Positions 7,743 through 16,118 are shown, counted from the stretch's first letter. The stretch is DNA of 33,371 bases from Lachnospiraceae bacterium (GCA_900764695.1 CAAFOY010000054.1:1-33371); one strand, 5' to 3'. Notes: generated from the letters alone by a model not told the origin. Numbers and translations are program-made.

Positions 7743-8186
7743 ATGAATTTATCAAAGAAAAGCAGATACGGATTAACAGCCTTAATAGATTTATCAATTA
7801 ATTCTACAAAAGGTCATGTTTCATTAATAAGCATTGCAGAAAGAAACGGAATTTCACCACAGTATTTGGAACATATTTTTGCCTCATTAAGACGTGCAGG
7901 AATTATTAAGAGTATAAAAGGTGCTCAGGGCGGATATTTACTTGGGGACAGCCCTTCACAAATTACAGTGGCATCAATTATCGAAGCTTTAGATGGTGCA
8001 TACAAAATTGAGAGAGAAGAAGTATCAGAAAGCGAAAATCCTAGAATTGCCTTAACAATTCAGAACTTAATTATTGACAAAATCAATGACAGACTGGATG
8101 AAGTACTTGAAAACACCACTTTGGCAGACTTAGAAAGCAGCTACAAAGATTATGACGAATACAATCAGGGAATGTACTACATTTAA
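7743..8186 (+). CDS. Rrf2 family transcriptional regulator without cysteines
   Basis: A 147-residue Rrf2 regulator. The N-terminal winged helix (about 1-75) holds SKKSRYGLTALIDL, the recognition segment SIAERNGISPQYLEHIFASL and the wing GAQGGYLLG. The C-terminal part is helical and dimerising. Iron-sulfur members such as IscR and NsrR carry three cysteines in the 90-110 loop; this protein has no cysteine at all, and that segment reads EREEVSESENPR. It therefore cannot sense by a Cys-bound cluster and is closer in that respect to CymR-type members. The start has only a weak GGAAG site. It probably regulates itself, the divergent flavodiiron gene or the AAA+ gene 89 bases downstream (inference). 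Confidence 0.88.
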   Translation: MNLSKKSRYGLTALIDLSINSTKGHVSLISIAERNGISPQYLEHIFASLRRAGIIKSIKGAQGGYLLGDSPSQITVASIIEALDGAYKIEREEVSESENPRIALTIQNLIIDKINDRLDEVLENTTLADLESSYKDYDEYNQGMYYI

Positions 8187-8275
8187 TACATTATTTCTAT
8201 TAAAAGTGTTGTAATTTTTGAAATATGCTTTAAAATTAACAGAGAATAAAAAAGAAAAAAGAGAGAGTAGAAGTT

Positions 8276-9760
8276 ATGCCAGTATTTGATTTTAACAATG
8301 CACCTGAGGAGAAAAAAGAAGTTGTATGTACATATACAACATTTAGCTCTAATGAGAAAACAACTTCAGCAGAGAAGCCAATATTAGTATTGGACAATAA
8401 GAAAAGACAGTGGAAACATCACTCAAGCGGTAAGTTCACTAATCCTACAAAAGCTACAACTTTTGAGTTTGAAGAGGAAGACGGAACAGTTACAGCAGAT
8501 ATTTTAAAAATAGATTCACGTTTTGTAAGTTTATTAAAGTGGCTAGGTGAAAACCATATTAATGTAAGACTTTCAGGTGAGAATACAGAGAATGGTTATG
8601 CTGTTTACAAAATCAGGGAAACAGCAGCAGGGGGAGTTACAAAGCTTTCAGCAGAAGATGGATTCCTTCAGTTTATGATTGAAAGACTTCTTGCAAGCAA
8701 TCCTCCTATTGAAGAAGAATTAGACGAGGATCAGGAAGAAGAAGGGGACAGCATGAAGCTTACAAGTATTCAGAGTATTACTGACTTTATGAACTGTGCC
8801 GGAAGAACTTTACCTGATAATATCAGACTTTGGGCAAGAAGAAACTTAGCAGTTGCCCGTTCAAATGAAGTTTCACAGGAAGAAAGACATCATGCACAGA
8901 GAGCACTTTCAATTATGATGAACATTCAGTGGAAAAATAATTATTTTGAAGCTATTGATCCTGTGGAAGCAAGAAAAATATTAGACGAAGAATTATATGG
9001 TATGGAACGGGTAAAACAGCGTATTATGGAAACAATTATCCAGATTAACCGTACACATACACTTCCTGCATACGGACTTTTACTTATTGGACCTGCAGGA
9101 ACAGGAAAATCACAGATAGCTTATGCGGTTGCAAGGATATTAAAACTTCCTTGGACAACACTTGATATGAGTTCAATCAACGACCCTGAACAGTTAACAG
9201 GTAGCTCACGTATTTACTCAAACGCCAAACCGGGAATTATAATGGATGCCTTCTCAATGGCAGGCGAGTCTAACCTTGTATTTATCATAAACGAATTAGA
9301 CAAAGCAGCATCAGGAAAGGGTAATGGTAATCCGGCAGACGTGTTATTAACACTTCTTGACAATCTTGGCTTTACAGACAACTATATGGAATGTATGATT
9401 CCAACAGTTGGTGTTTACCCAATTGCAACAGCTAACGAGAAAGACCAGATAAGCGCACCATTAATGTCAAGATTTGCAGTAATAGACATTCCTGACTACA
9501 CAATCGAAGAAAAGAAAATCATCTTTTCAAAATTTGCACTTCCAAAGGTATTAAAGAGAATGAGCCTAAAAGAAGACGAATGTGTAATGACAGAAGAAGC
9601 ACTTGATGCAGTAATGGAAATATACAAAAACACAAGCGGAATAAGAGATTTAGAACAGGCAGCCGAACATCTGGCAGCTAACGCATTATACCAAATCGAA
9701 GTAAACGATCTTAAAAAAGTAGAATTTAACGGCGAAATGGTAAAAGAACTCTTAGGCTAA
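8276..9760 (+). CDS. Lon-like AAA+ ATPase lacking the protease domain
   Basis: A 494-residue protein. Residues 1-210 are not recognised and include an acidic stretch (about 145-157). Residues 230-480 resemble the Lon ATPase module: DEELYGMERVKQRI, Walker A GPAGTGKS (272-279), sensor-1 ATAN (N387) and arginine finger R399 in PLMSRF. The Walker B strand reads FIINELDKA, so N339 replaces the usual Asp while E340 is kept. There is no Lon N-terminal domain and no Ser-Lys protease domain, since the protein ends after the helical lid. It is probably a remodelling ATPase. It follows the Rrf2 gene on the same strand and may be co-transcribed. Confidence 0.8.
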   Translation: MPVFDFNNAPEEKKEVVCTYTTFSSNEKTTSAEKPILVLDNKKRQWKHHSSGKFTNPTKATTFEFEEEDGTVTADILKIDSRFVSLLKWLGENHINVRLSGENTENGYAVYKIRETAAGGVTKLSAEDGFLQFMIERLLASNPPIEEELDEDQEEEGDSMKLTSIQSITDFMNCAGRTLPDNIRLWARRNLAVARSNEVSQEERHHAQRALSIMMNIQWKNNYFEAIDPVEARKILDEELYGMERVKQRIMETIIQINRTHTLPAYGLLLIGPAGTGKSQIAYAVARILKLPWTTLDMSSINDPEQLTGSSRIYSNAKPGIIMDAFSMAGESNLVFIINELDKAASGKGNGNPADVLLTLLDNLGFTDNYMECMIPTVGVYPIATANEKDQISAPLMSRFAVIDIPDYTIEEKKIIFSKFALPKVLKRMSLKEDECVMTEEALDAVMEIYKNTSGIRDLEQAAEHLAANALYQIEVNDLKKVEFNGEMVKELLG

Positions 9761-9827
9761 GATTTTAATGGCAAAACGGAAAATTTTTTAAGTTAAAATT
9801 TTAGAGCAAAAATCAATAAAATTTATA

Positions 9828-9972
9828 AAAAAAGAACAACCAACTCTAAAGAAAGTGCTTTGAGGCCGTCGGTTCTTAGAAGATAGGGCAGTGAAACTGT
9901 CATAGATTCTTAGTACCGCTACGAGCCGAGAGCAGCAAAAGTGTGCTTTCGTTGAGTTGGTTGTTCTTTTTT
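9828..9972. terminator. Long rod-like inverted repeat between convergent genes
   Basis: A perfect 19-base stem: 9828-9846 (six A, then GAACAACCAACTC) with its complement at 9954-9972, ending in T-runs on both strands. Instead of a short loop there are 107 bases with more pairing: GAAAG/CTTTC (9851-9855 with 9946-9950), CTTT/AAAG, TCGG/CCGA and a terminal hairpin CAGT-GAA-ACTG (9889-9899). It can terminate both the AAA+ gene and the deacetylase gene. The structured interior suggests it may also be an RNA in its own right. Confidence 0.6.
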
Positions 9973-9981
9973 GTGGAAAAG

Positions 9982-11205
9982 TTAATCCCTATTAGGACTA
10001 AAATACATTACTCCGTTTTTAAGTTTTTTGCCTTTAAGGCTGTACAATTCGCTTACTGTTACCAGTTCGTAACCTCTCTTTTTAAGTGTTGGCAACGCCT
10101 TTATAAATCCGTCTACTGATGTCTGGTGTATATCGTGTAGAAGTACGATATCCCAAGCTTTTGTTTCTTTTAGGATTGTACTTGATACGTAGTTTACGTT
10201 TCTGTATTTCCAGTCAAGTGTGTCTACTGACCAGTATATCATTGGTACGCCTGCGTACTTTCCTGTTGTTTTATTATAGCTTCCATATGGTGGACGAAGT
10301 AGCGTAGGTGTTGTACCGATTACACTTTTTACTACTTTATTTGTTGAGCCAAGTTCTTTTTTGATTTGTGGCACTGATAAAGTTTTCAGGTTGCTATGAT
10401 TGTATGTATGGCTACCTATTTCCATATGAAGTTTATATTCATTCTTTAATTGTGTCTTATGTGAGTTTACACATGAGCCAACTACGAAGAATGTTGCTTT
10501 TGCATTGTTCTTGTTTAAAGCTTTAAGAAGCTTGTCTGTGTAGATTCCCGGACCGTCATCGAAAGTGAAGGCAACGTATTTTGTCTTTGCAACGGTAACT
10601 TTACATTTTACGGTTTTGCCTGTGATTTTTGATTTTAAAGTTATGTATGCCTTTCCGTTTGATTTTCCTTTTACTACACCTTTCTGGGAAACAGTAGCAA
10701 CTTTTTTGTTTGATGTTTTCCAGATTAAAGGTTCGTTAACTCCTTTTTTACGCTTCTTGTATTTTACGTAAGAAGTAAGAGTTCTTTTGTCCCCCTTATT
10801 TAAACGAATAGCTTTCTTGTCTAATGAAATAGATTTTACTTTGTTGTAAATCTTTGTTGTTTCTTTAACATTGTTCTTAGCAGCTGTTGTAGTTTTAGGC
10901 TTTGTAGCTGTAGGTTTAGTAGCAGCCACCGGCTTTGTTGTAGGTTTTGTCACCGGTTTAGTAGTAGCCACCGGCTTTGTTGTAGGTTTTGTCACCGGTT
11001 TAGTAGTTGTTACCGGCTTGGTTGTAGTATTAGTAGTTACAGGTGTTGTAGTTGCAGGAATTGTTGTAACACTTGGTGTTGATTCCTGAGTAGCTTCATA
11101 AGTGTTAATGTTTTTGTTGCCTGAACTTTCATATCCGTAGATTGTTATTGTGCTAAGTAGAAGCACAGTAACTGAAATTATGCCTATAATACGTGTATTT
11201 TTCAT
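9982..11205 (-). CDS. Secreted polysaccharide deacetylase (NodB domain) with Big2-like domain
   Basis: A 407-residue secreted protein. An N-terminal signal or anchor (about 5-24) is followed by a Thr/Pro/Lys-rich linker (42-110) with TKP repeats, a Big2-type immunoglobulin-like domain (about 120-206, with ISLDK, WKTSN and VATVSQKGVVKG) and a C-terminal NodB domain (210-395). The NodB metal and catalytic motifs are intact: TFDDGP (D216, D217), H266-x3-H270, RPPYG (from R304), DTLDW (D331) and LLHDIH (H357). It probably removes acetyl groups from N-acetylglucosamine of peptidoglycan or a surface glycan; the substrate is not determined. The linker suggests crossing the wall, and Big2 domains often bind surfaces. 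GGAGGAG precedes the ATG. Confidence 0.93.
   Translation of the reverse strand: MKNTRIIGIISVTVLLLSTITIYGYESSGNKNINTYEATQESTPSVTTIPATTTPVTTNTTTKPVTTTKPVTKPTTKPVATTKPVTKPTTKPVAATKPTATKPKTTTAAKNNVKETTKIYNKVKSISLDKKAIRLNKGDKRTLTSYVKYKKRKKGVNEPLIWKTSNKKVATVSQKGVVKGKSNGKAYITLKSKITGKTVKCKVTVAKTKYVAFTFDDGPGIYTDKLLKALNKNNAKATFFVVGSCVNSHKTQLKNEYKLHMEIGSHTYNHSNLKTLSVPQIKKELGSTNKVVKSVIGTTPTLLRPPYGSYNKTTGKYAGVPMIYWSVDTLDWKYRNVNYVSSTILKETKAWDIVLLHDIHQTSVDGFIKALPTLKKRGYELVTVSELYSLKGKKLKNGVMYFSPNRD
10925..11008 (-). repeat. 42-bp tandem repeat in the deacetylase linker
   Basis: Two almost identical 42-base units (10925-10966 and 10967-11008) plus a degenerate third encode TTKPVTKPTTKPVA on the minus strand. 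The unit is a whole number of codons (14), so copy-number change would alter linker length without a frameshift. Confidence 0.85.
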
Positions 11206-11293
11206 AAGCTCCTCCTAATTATTTATAAAATTGTTACATAAAATAATATGTGTACTTAATATTATTTTACTTTATATTTCATAAAAGTAAATA

Positions 11294-11321
11294 GAATAAT
11301 AGCAGTTTTTTCACATATATT
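11294..11321 (+). promoter_or_regulatory. Candidate sigma-E promoter of the spoIIIA operon
   Basis: GAATAAT (11294-11300) fits the sigma-E -35 element KMATATT at six of seven positions. CATATATT (11314-11321) fits the -10 element, with a 13-base spacer. It lies close to the gene and would leave a leader of only about 14 bases, which makes the call uncertain. The family is known to be sigma-E-dependent. Confidence 0.3.
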
Positions 11322-11341
11322 TTCATAAGGAGATTGAAAAT

Positions 11342-12193
11342 ATGGAAATAATTGAAAAATATTTACCGCCTAATGTGAGAAATGCCATCAGAAATAAATG
11401 TGAAAATCAGTGGATGGATTTTAATGATTTAACTGAAATTAGGCTGCGTATTAATTGCCCTTTAATAATTTTTATTAAGAATAATGAATATGTAATTTCA
11501 GAATATATTGTAAATGAGGAAGATATTAAAACAGCTTTTAATCTGATAACTGAATATTCGGCTTATTCTTTTGAAAATAGCATTCGTAACGGATATATTA
11601 CAATTCCAGGAGGACACAGAGTTGGACTTGGAGGACAGGTTGTAATGGATGATAAGGGAATTAATATAATAAAAAATATTAAATTTATGAATTACAGAAT
11701 TAGCCACGACTTAAAAAACGCAGGTTGTGAATTGGTAAATAAAATTGTGGAAGAAAAAGAAAATCTGCTTATTATATCCCCGCCGGGTTTTGGAAAAACT
11801 ACTTTGCTTAGAAATATTATAAGGGGTTATAGCAATTTAAAAGGAATAAATGTAACAGTTGTGGATGAAAGAAATGAAATAGGTGGAAGTTACAGGGGAG
11901 TTCCAATGATTAATTTAGGACTAAGGACGGATGTTATAAGTGATTGTACAAAGTATAGTGGCATTGTTATGGCAATAAGGTCTATGGCACCTAAAGTTAT
12001 AGCTGTTGATGAAATTGGAAGTGGAGCTGACTTTAAGGCGATTGAATATGCAGTAAACAGCGGGGTAAGTGTTGTGGCAACTATTCATGGAAAAGATTTG
12101 GCAGAAGCAAGGGAAAAGCTGGGACAAGATATAGATAAGATTTTTAAAAGAAAAATAGTTATAAAAAGTATGGGGGAATATGTATGTATCTGA
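11342..12193 (+). CDS. spoIIIAA: Stage III sporulation protein AA, ATPase
   Basis: A 283-residue secretion-type ATPase of the SpoIIIA-SpoIIQ complex joining mother cell and forespore during engulfment. Walker A is PPGFGKTT (about 147-154), followed by VVDERNEIGG and a Walker B-like VIAVDEIG. It is slightly shorter than the Bacillus protein but otherwise complete. AAGGAG at 11327-11332 supports ATG 11342. It is the first gene of an eight-gene operon in the canonical order and overlaps spoIIIAB by 10 bases. Confidence 0.96.
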   Translation: MEIIEKYLPPNVRNAIRNKCENQWMDFNDLTEIRLRINCPLIIFIKNNEYVISEYIVNEEDIKTAFNLITEYSAYSFENSIRNGYITIPGGHRVGLGGQVVMDDKGINIIKNIKFMNYRISHDLKNAGCELVNKIVEEKENLLIISPPGFGKTTLLRNIIRGYSNLKGINVTVVDERNEIGGSYRGVPMINLGLRTDVISDCTKYSGIVMAIRSMAPKVIAVDEIGSGADFKAIEYAVNSGVSVVATIHGKDLAEAREKLGQDIDKIFKRKIVIKSMGEYVCI

Positions 12194-12705
12194 AAATAAC
12201 AGGAATTGTTCTAATTATGATGTCAGCCTCCTTAATGGGCTATTTGTTTAGCAAAGATTATATTGAAAGAATTAACAGATTAGAGCAAATACAGAAAATG
12301 CTGATTTTGCTAAAAGGGGAAATTAGTTATAGCAATAATTCTGTTCAGGAAGCTTTGGAAAATATATCGGAAATGATAGAGGGGAAGGTGGGGGAGTTTG
12401 TGACAAAAGTTCAGGAAAGTTTTAAAAAGTCAGAAATACCTTTAAGCGTGGCATGGAGTTTAGGTGTGGATAATATTTTTGATAAAAAATCATCACTAAA
12501 ATCAGAGGATAAAAACAGTCTGAAAGATTTTGGCAGAGGGCTTGGAATAACTGACAGACAAACCCAGATTAATAATATTGAAAAATATCAGTCACAAATC
12601 CAATTAACAATAAAAGAATTAAAAGCAGAAAAAAATGAAAAATGTAAGTTGTACAGAATGCTTGGAATTACTTGTGGGGCATTTTTAGGAATAGTTCTTA
12701 TATAG
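12184..12705 (+). CDS. spoIIIAB: Stage III sporulation protein AB
   Basis: A 173-residue mother cell membrane protein of the SpoIIIA channel. An N-terminal membrane segment (about 4-22), a central soluble helical region and a C-terminal hydrophobic tail (MLGITCGAFLGIVLI) match the family layout; the fold resembles secretion-system platform components. Its start overlaps the end of spoIIIAA, implying translational coupling. Confidence 0.94.
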   Translation: MYLKITGIVLIMMSASLMGYLFSKDYIERINRLEQIQKMLILLKGEISYSNNSVQEALENISEMIEGKVGEFVTKVQESFKKSEIPLSVAWSLGVDNIFDKKSSLKSEDKNSLKDFGRGLGITDRQTQINNIEKYQSQIQLTIKELKAEKNEKCKLYRMLGITCGAFLGIVLI

Positions 12706-12713
12706 GGAGAAAT

Positions 12714-12908
12714 ATGGATATTAGTTTGATTTTTAAAATTGCTGCCGTGGGCATAATAGTTTCTGTTGTGGGTCAGATTTTAAAACATAGCGGAAGAGAA
12801 GAGCAGGCTTTTCTTACAAGTCTTGCAGGACTTATTCTTGTTCTTATGTGGATTGTGCCTTACATATATGAATTGTTCAGTACTATACAGCGTCTTTTTG
12901 AATTATAA
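12714..12908 (+). CDS. spoIIIAC: Stage III sporulation protein AC
   Basis: A 64-residue integral membrane protein with two hydrophobic helices, normal for this very small subunit. The start is ATG 12714 after GGGAG (12704-12708). An open frame extends upstream to 12672 but would overlap spoIIIAB without a ribosome site. Conserved features include GQILKHSGREEQA between the two helices. Confidence 0.93.
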   Translation: MDISLIFKIAAVGIIVSVVGQILKHSGREEQAFLTSLAGLILVLMWIVPYIYELFSTIQRLFEL

Positions 12909-12923
12909 ATTAAAGGTTAGAAA

Positions 12924-13304
12924 ATGTTAGTTATAGGAATAATGGGAATTGTTGTTGTGCTTATGGCAATTCAGTTTAAGTCAATAAAACCTGAATATGG
13001 AATAATGATTTCGGTGGTAGGATGCGCTTTTATTTTCTTATATTCACTTGTAAGAGTGAATGAAATTGTGGAAATGGTAGAAAGGCTTGCCGGTATAACT
13101 TCTGTTAGCAGGGAATATATAAAAATTATTTTAAAAATAACAGGGGTGACTTTTATATCGGAAATTGCTTCGGATATAGCAAAGGATTGTGGCTATCAGG
13201 CTGTGGCAAATCAGGTTCAGATTTTTGGGAAATTATCTGTATTGGTTATAAGTTTTCCTGTATTTACGGAACTGATTTCTTCTATTGGAAAGTTATTATC
13301 GTGA
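12924..13304 (+). CDS. spoIIIAD: Stage III sporulation protein AD
   Basis: A 126-residue integral membrane subunit of the SpoIIIA complex with four hydrophobic stretches. The stretch FISEIASDIAKDCGYQAVANQV (quoted here by its ends, about 85-105) is the family hallmark. The ATG follows a weak site (AAAGG at 12913-12917). It sits 15 bases after spoIIIAC. Confidence 0.93.
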   Translation: MLVIGIMGIVVVLMAIQFKSIKPEYGIMISVVGCAFIFLYSLVRVNEIVEMVERLAGITSVSREYIKIILKITGVTFISEIASDIAKDCGYQAVANQVQIFGKLSVLVISFPVFTELISSIGKLLS

Positions 13305-13345
13305 GAAAATTATTGCTGTGAGAAAATGATTATTCCGAGAAAGTT
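13298..13345 (+). repeat. Small decayed tandem repeat after spoIIIAD
   Basis: Short copies of GTGAGAAAATnATT begin at 13301 and 13318, with a weaker CCGAGAAAGT copy at 13335. They cover the stop of spoIIIAD and half of the 85-base gap before spoIIIAE. Slippage is the simplest explanation; no regulatory role is evident. Confidence 0.45.
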
Positions 13346-13389
13346 TTAGAAAAGAAATATTCCCAATCAATTATCGTAAGGAAAATATT

Positions 13390-14538
13390 ATGAGAATTAT
13401 TAATACAAAATTCATATTTAAGCTTGTTTTGCTATTTTTTATTTTGTTATTTTTAACGTCTAAACCTGTTAAAGCAGGAGTGATTTCGGAAGAGATTATA
13501 ACAATTGATGATTTTGACTTGGAAGACAGCGGAAAAATTCTTAAAACTCAGGGGTATGATAACATTGATTACAAATATATATTAAAAAAGTTAAGGGACG
13601 GAGATGTGCTTCTTGTTTTAAAGGAGATAGGAAGAACTGCCTATGAAAAAACAATAGGGGATGTAAGTCTAATCGAAAAAACTCTTGTTAATCTGCTTTT
13701 GATTACAATTATTGCTTCTTTTTTTACAAACTTTGCAAATGTGTTTTCAAAGAATGGCATTAGCGATACAGGTTTTTATATATGTTATATGGTTACAGTT
13801 GCAATAATGGTAACTATGTTTGAGGAGTTTTCAATTATAGCTGCCCAATTAGTGAAACTATTATTAAAGTTTGTTGGCGGAATGATTCCGGCGTATTTTT
13901 TGTCGGTGGCAATAGTGGGACAGGCGGCAGCGGCCGGTTTTTATCAGTTAACACTTGTGATTATTGAGGTTTGCCAGTTCGTTTTTTTGAAAATAACATT
14001 GCCTGCAATAAAAATATACATGGCAATAAGTTTGGTTAATAATATTTCCAGAGAAGATTTTTTGTCGGGAACAACCCACGTAATAGAGAATTTTATAAAT
14101 TTTGTAAATAAGACAATGGTGGGAATAGTAACCGGGCTAAATATTATTCAGGGATTAATTTTGCCCTCAGTTGATATGGCAAAAAACACTACAATAAAGA
14201 AGTTTATCGGAACCTTGCCGGTTATTGGTGATGGGGCTGATGCGGTTACGGGAATGCTTTTAGGTTCAGCTAATTTAATTAAAAACTGCATCGGAACATT
14301 TGGAATCATAATGATAATATTGATTTGCTTTGTTCCATATATGAAACTTCAAATATATTCAGCGTCGATTCAGATTTTTACGGCAATAATCCAGCCCGTT
14401 GCAGATAGACGAATAATTGAAAGCCTTAACTGCCTTTGTAATGGCATAAGGCTTCTTATAAGAGTTGTAATAAGCAGTGGTTTTCTTTTTGTAATAAGCA
14501 TTGCAATTATATGCATGACAACTAACGTAAAAACATAA
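13390..14538 (+). CDS. spoIIIAE: Stage III sporulation protein AE
   Basis: A 382-residue polytopic membrane protein. A signal-like N-terminus (about 8-28, ending KPVKAG) is followed by a soluble segment to about 95 and then several transmembrane helices. Family-typical segments include FVGGMIPAYFLSVAIVGQAA and MTVGIVTGLNIIQG-like text near residue 240. It is a core channel subunit of the feeding-tube apparatus. It is preceded by an 85-base gap with small repeats, the longest gap in this operon. Confidence 0.93.
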   Translation: MRIINTKFIFKLVLLFFILLFLTSKPVKAGVISEEIITIDDFDLEDSGKILKTQGYDNIDYKYILKKLRDGDVLLVLKEIGRTAYEKTIGDVSLIEKTLVNLLLITIIASFFTNFANVFSKNGISDTGFYICYMVTVAIMVTMFEEFSIIAAQLVKLLLKFVGGMIPAYFLSVAIVGQAAAAGFYQLTLVIIEVCQFVFLKITLPAIKIYMAISLVNNISREDFLSGTTHVIENFINFVNKTMVGIVTGLNIIQGLILPSVDMAKNTTIKKFIGTLPVIGDGADAVTGMLLGSANLIKNCIGTFGIIMIILICFVPYMKLQIYSASIQIFTAIIQPVADRRIIESLNCLCNGIRLLIRVVISSGFLFVISIAIICMTTNVKT

Positions 14539-14593
14539 TGGAATCAAATTTTAACATTTTGAAGCTCTAATCATAATAAAAAAGGAATAGTAA

Positions 14594-14908
14594 ATGGAAT
14601 TTTTGTATCAATATATAAAAAATATATGTATTTTTTCACTGGTAATTTCCCTTGTTTTGAATATATTTCCGGAAAGCAGCAGTAAGAAATATATAAAACT
14701 TTTTGCAGGTATAGTTTTGCTTGCACTAATCGTTAATCCCATTATTAATATAAAAAACAACAGTGGTGACATTGAGCAAATAATTAAAAACTACACTCAT
14801 GGCAGTTTAAAAGAAGAAAATTATACTTTTGAAAATAACAGGGAGGGTCTTGAAAATAAGGTTTATGAAAGGGTGAGCAATGGATATAAAGAAAATGCCG
14901 GAAATTAA
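14594..14908 (+). CDS. spoIIIAF: Stage III sporulation protein AF, short form
   Basis: A 104-residue protein with two N-terminal membrane helices (about 10-27 and 35-52), which match SpoIIIAF (FPESSSKKYIKLFAGIVLLA). The Bacillus protein has about 206 residues, with a C-terminal soluble ring-building domain after the helices. Here only about 50 residues follow and the domain is absent. The spoIIIAG start (14880) lies inside its 3' end, so there is no room for the missing part. Whether this is a lineage feature or a deletion cannot be decided from the window. Confidence 0.8.
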   Translation: MEFLYQYIKNICIFSLVISLVLNIFPESSSKKYIKLFAGIVLLALIVNPIINIKNNSGDIEQIIKNYTHGSLKEENYTFENNREGLENKVYERVSNGYKENAGN

Positions 14909-15425
14909 GAACATTAGTAAAATCGGAAAAGAAAAAATACTTCTTTTGGCATTGGCAGGAATAATGCTTGTAGGTGCATCATATTTTGAAAATATAAAAG
15001 ATAAAAAAGTGCCGGATAGCAATGTTAAAACCAAAACAACGTCAAACAATTACGAAACTGATATGGAAAATAAAGTTGAAAAACTTTTAGAAAATATTAA
15101 TGGCATATCTAAAGTTTCCGTTGTAATATCTTTTAAATCAGGCAGTGAAAAAATATTACAGGAGGATGTGGAAGATTCGTCAGGAAAGGAAAAAAATGAA
15201 AATAGAGATAACATAAATGCTTCATCTAAAAAGTCAACAGTCATATTTTCAGGAAATAACGGAGAAGAGCCTTATATAGTTAAGGAACTTTATCCAAAAG
15301 TTGAGGGTATAGCAATTACGGCAAAAGGTATTTCGGATGAAAAAAAGAAGGGACAAATTATTAATATGTTATCGGCATTATTTGATGTTCCGATACATAA
15401 AATATCAGTATTAGAAGTTGATTAG
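14880..15425 (+). CDS. spoIIIAG: Stage III sporulation protein AG
   Basis: A 181-residue single-pass membrane protein (helix about 20-37) with a C-terminal soluble domain related to ring-forming secretion proteins. In Bacillus SpoIIIAG forms a large ring in the intermembrane space. Conserved features include the MENKVEKLLENINGISKVSV start of the domain and PKVEGIAITAKG (about 141-152). It is shorter than the Bacillus protein (about 229), mainly in the linker. It overlaps the end of spoIIIAF by 29 bases. Confidence 0.93.
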   Translation: MDIKKMPEIKNISKIGKEKILLLALAGIMLVGASYFENIKDKKVPDSNVKTKTTSNNYETDMENKVEKLLENINGISKVSVVISFKSGSEKILQEDVEDSSGKEKNENRDNINASSKKSTVIFSGNNGEEPYIVKELYPKVEGIAITAKGISDEKKKGQIINMLSALFDVPIHKISVLEVD

Positions 15426-15437
15426 GAGGGATGTCCA

Positions 15438-16118
15438 ATGAAAAAAATATTAAAAAAGAATCAGATTATTGTTACGGCTCTGGCTGTTCTGATTGCAGTT
15501 GCAGGGTATTTGAATTATACGGATAATCTGTCAAAGAAGGAAAAGACGAAAGAGGCAAACAATAATACATATGACAGTGTTTATTCACAGGATAATCTTT
15601 CAGATGAAAACGGTGAAATAAAAAGTCTGGACGGTGAAGGTTTGGACAGTAGTGCTGAAAATTCGGGGGATGATGTAAATGGTGAAAATGAAAAAAACGA
15701 TGGTACTAATCAGGAAGAAACCAAAGAGCCGGGAGCTGCAATATTAACTAATGGCACATCAGTAAGCAGTTATATGGTTCAGGCAAGATTAAACAGGGAA
15801 CAGACGCGTTCAAAAAATAAGGAAACTTTATTGGAAGTGATTAACAATAAGGACTTGGAGGAAAATCAAAAAAAGAAAGCAGTAACCTCAATGACTGAAC
15901 TTACAAAAACTACAGATATGGAAAATACAGTAGAAACGTTATTAAAGGCAAAAGGTTTTGAGGATGTGCTTGTAACGATTACAGACAAACAGGTGGATGT
16001 TATTGTAAATGATGCTGAGATGGATGAAACAAAGAAAGCCCAGATTGAAAATGTGGTAAAAAGAAAAACAGGAATAGCAGCAAAGAATATAACAATTACA
16101 CCAACAAACAACCAATAA
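15438..16118 (+). CDS. spoIIIAH: Stage III sporulation protein AH
   Basis: A 226-residue protein with an N-terminal membrane helix (about 9-26), an acidic Asn/Glu/Asp-rich linker (about 35-105) and a C-terminal ring-building domain (about 112-226) that in other species binds SpoIIQ across the intermembrane space. Domain hallmarks include RLNREQTRSKNKETL and the closing IAAKNITITPT. AGGAGGG precedes the ATG. It is the last gene of the operon, closed by the terminator at 16124-16143. Confidence 0.94.
   Translation: MKKILKKNQIIVTALAVLIAVAGYLNYTDNLSKKEKTKEANNNTYDSVYSQDNLSDENGEIKSLDGEGLDSSAENSGDDVNGENEKNDGTNQEETKEPGAAILTNGTSVSSYMVQARLNREQTRSKNKETLLEVINNKDLEENQKKKAVTSMTELTKTTDMENTVETLLKAKGFEDVLVTITDKQVDVIVNDAEMDETKKAQIENVVKRKTGIAAKNITITPTNNQ

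Noticed and set aside
10925..11008. Repeat array as a CRISPR
   Set aside because: The units are contiguous without spacers, lie in a coding frame, and no cas genes are present.
10871..11089. Valine-rich 72-codon frame on the plus strand
   Set aside because: It is the antisense shadow of the TKP repeat linker in the deacetylase gene, with no ribosome site.
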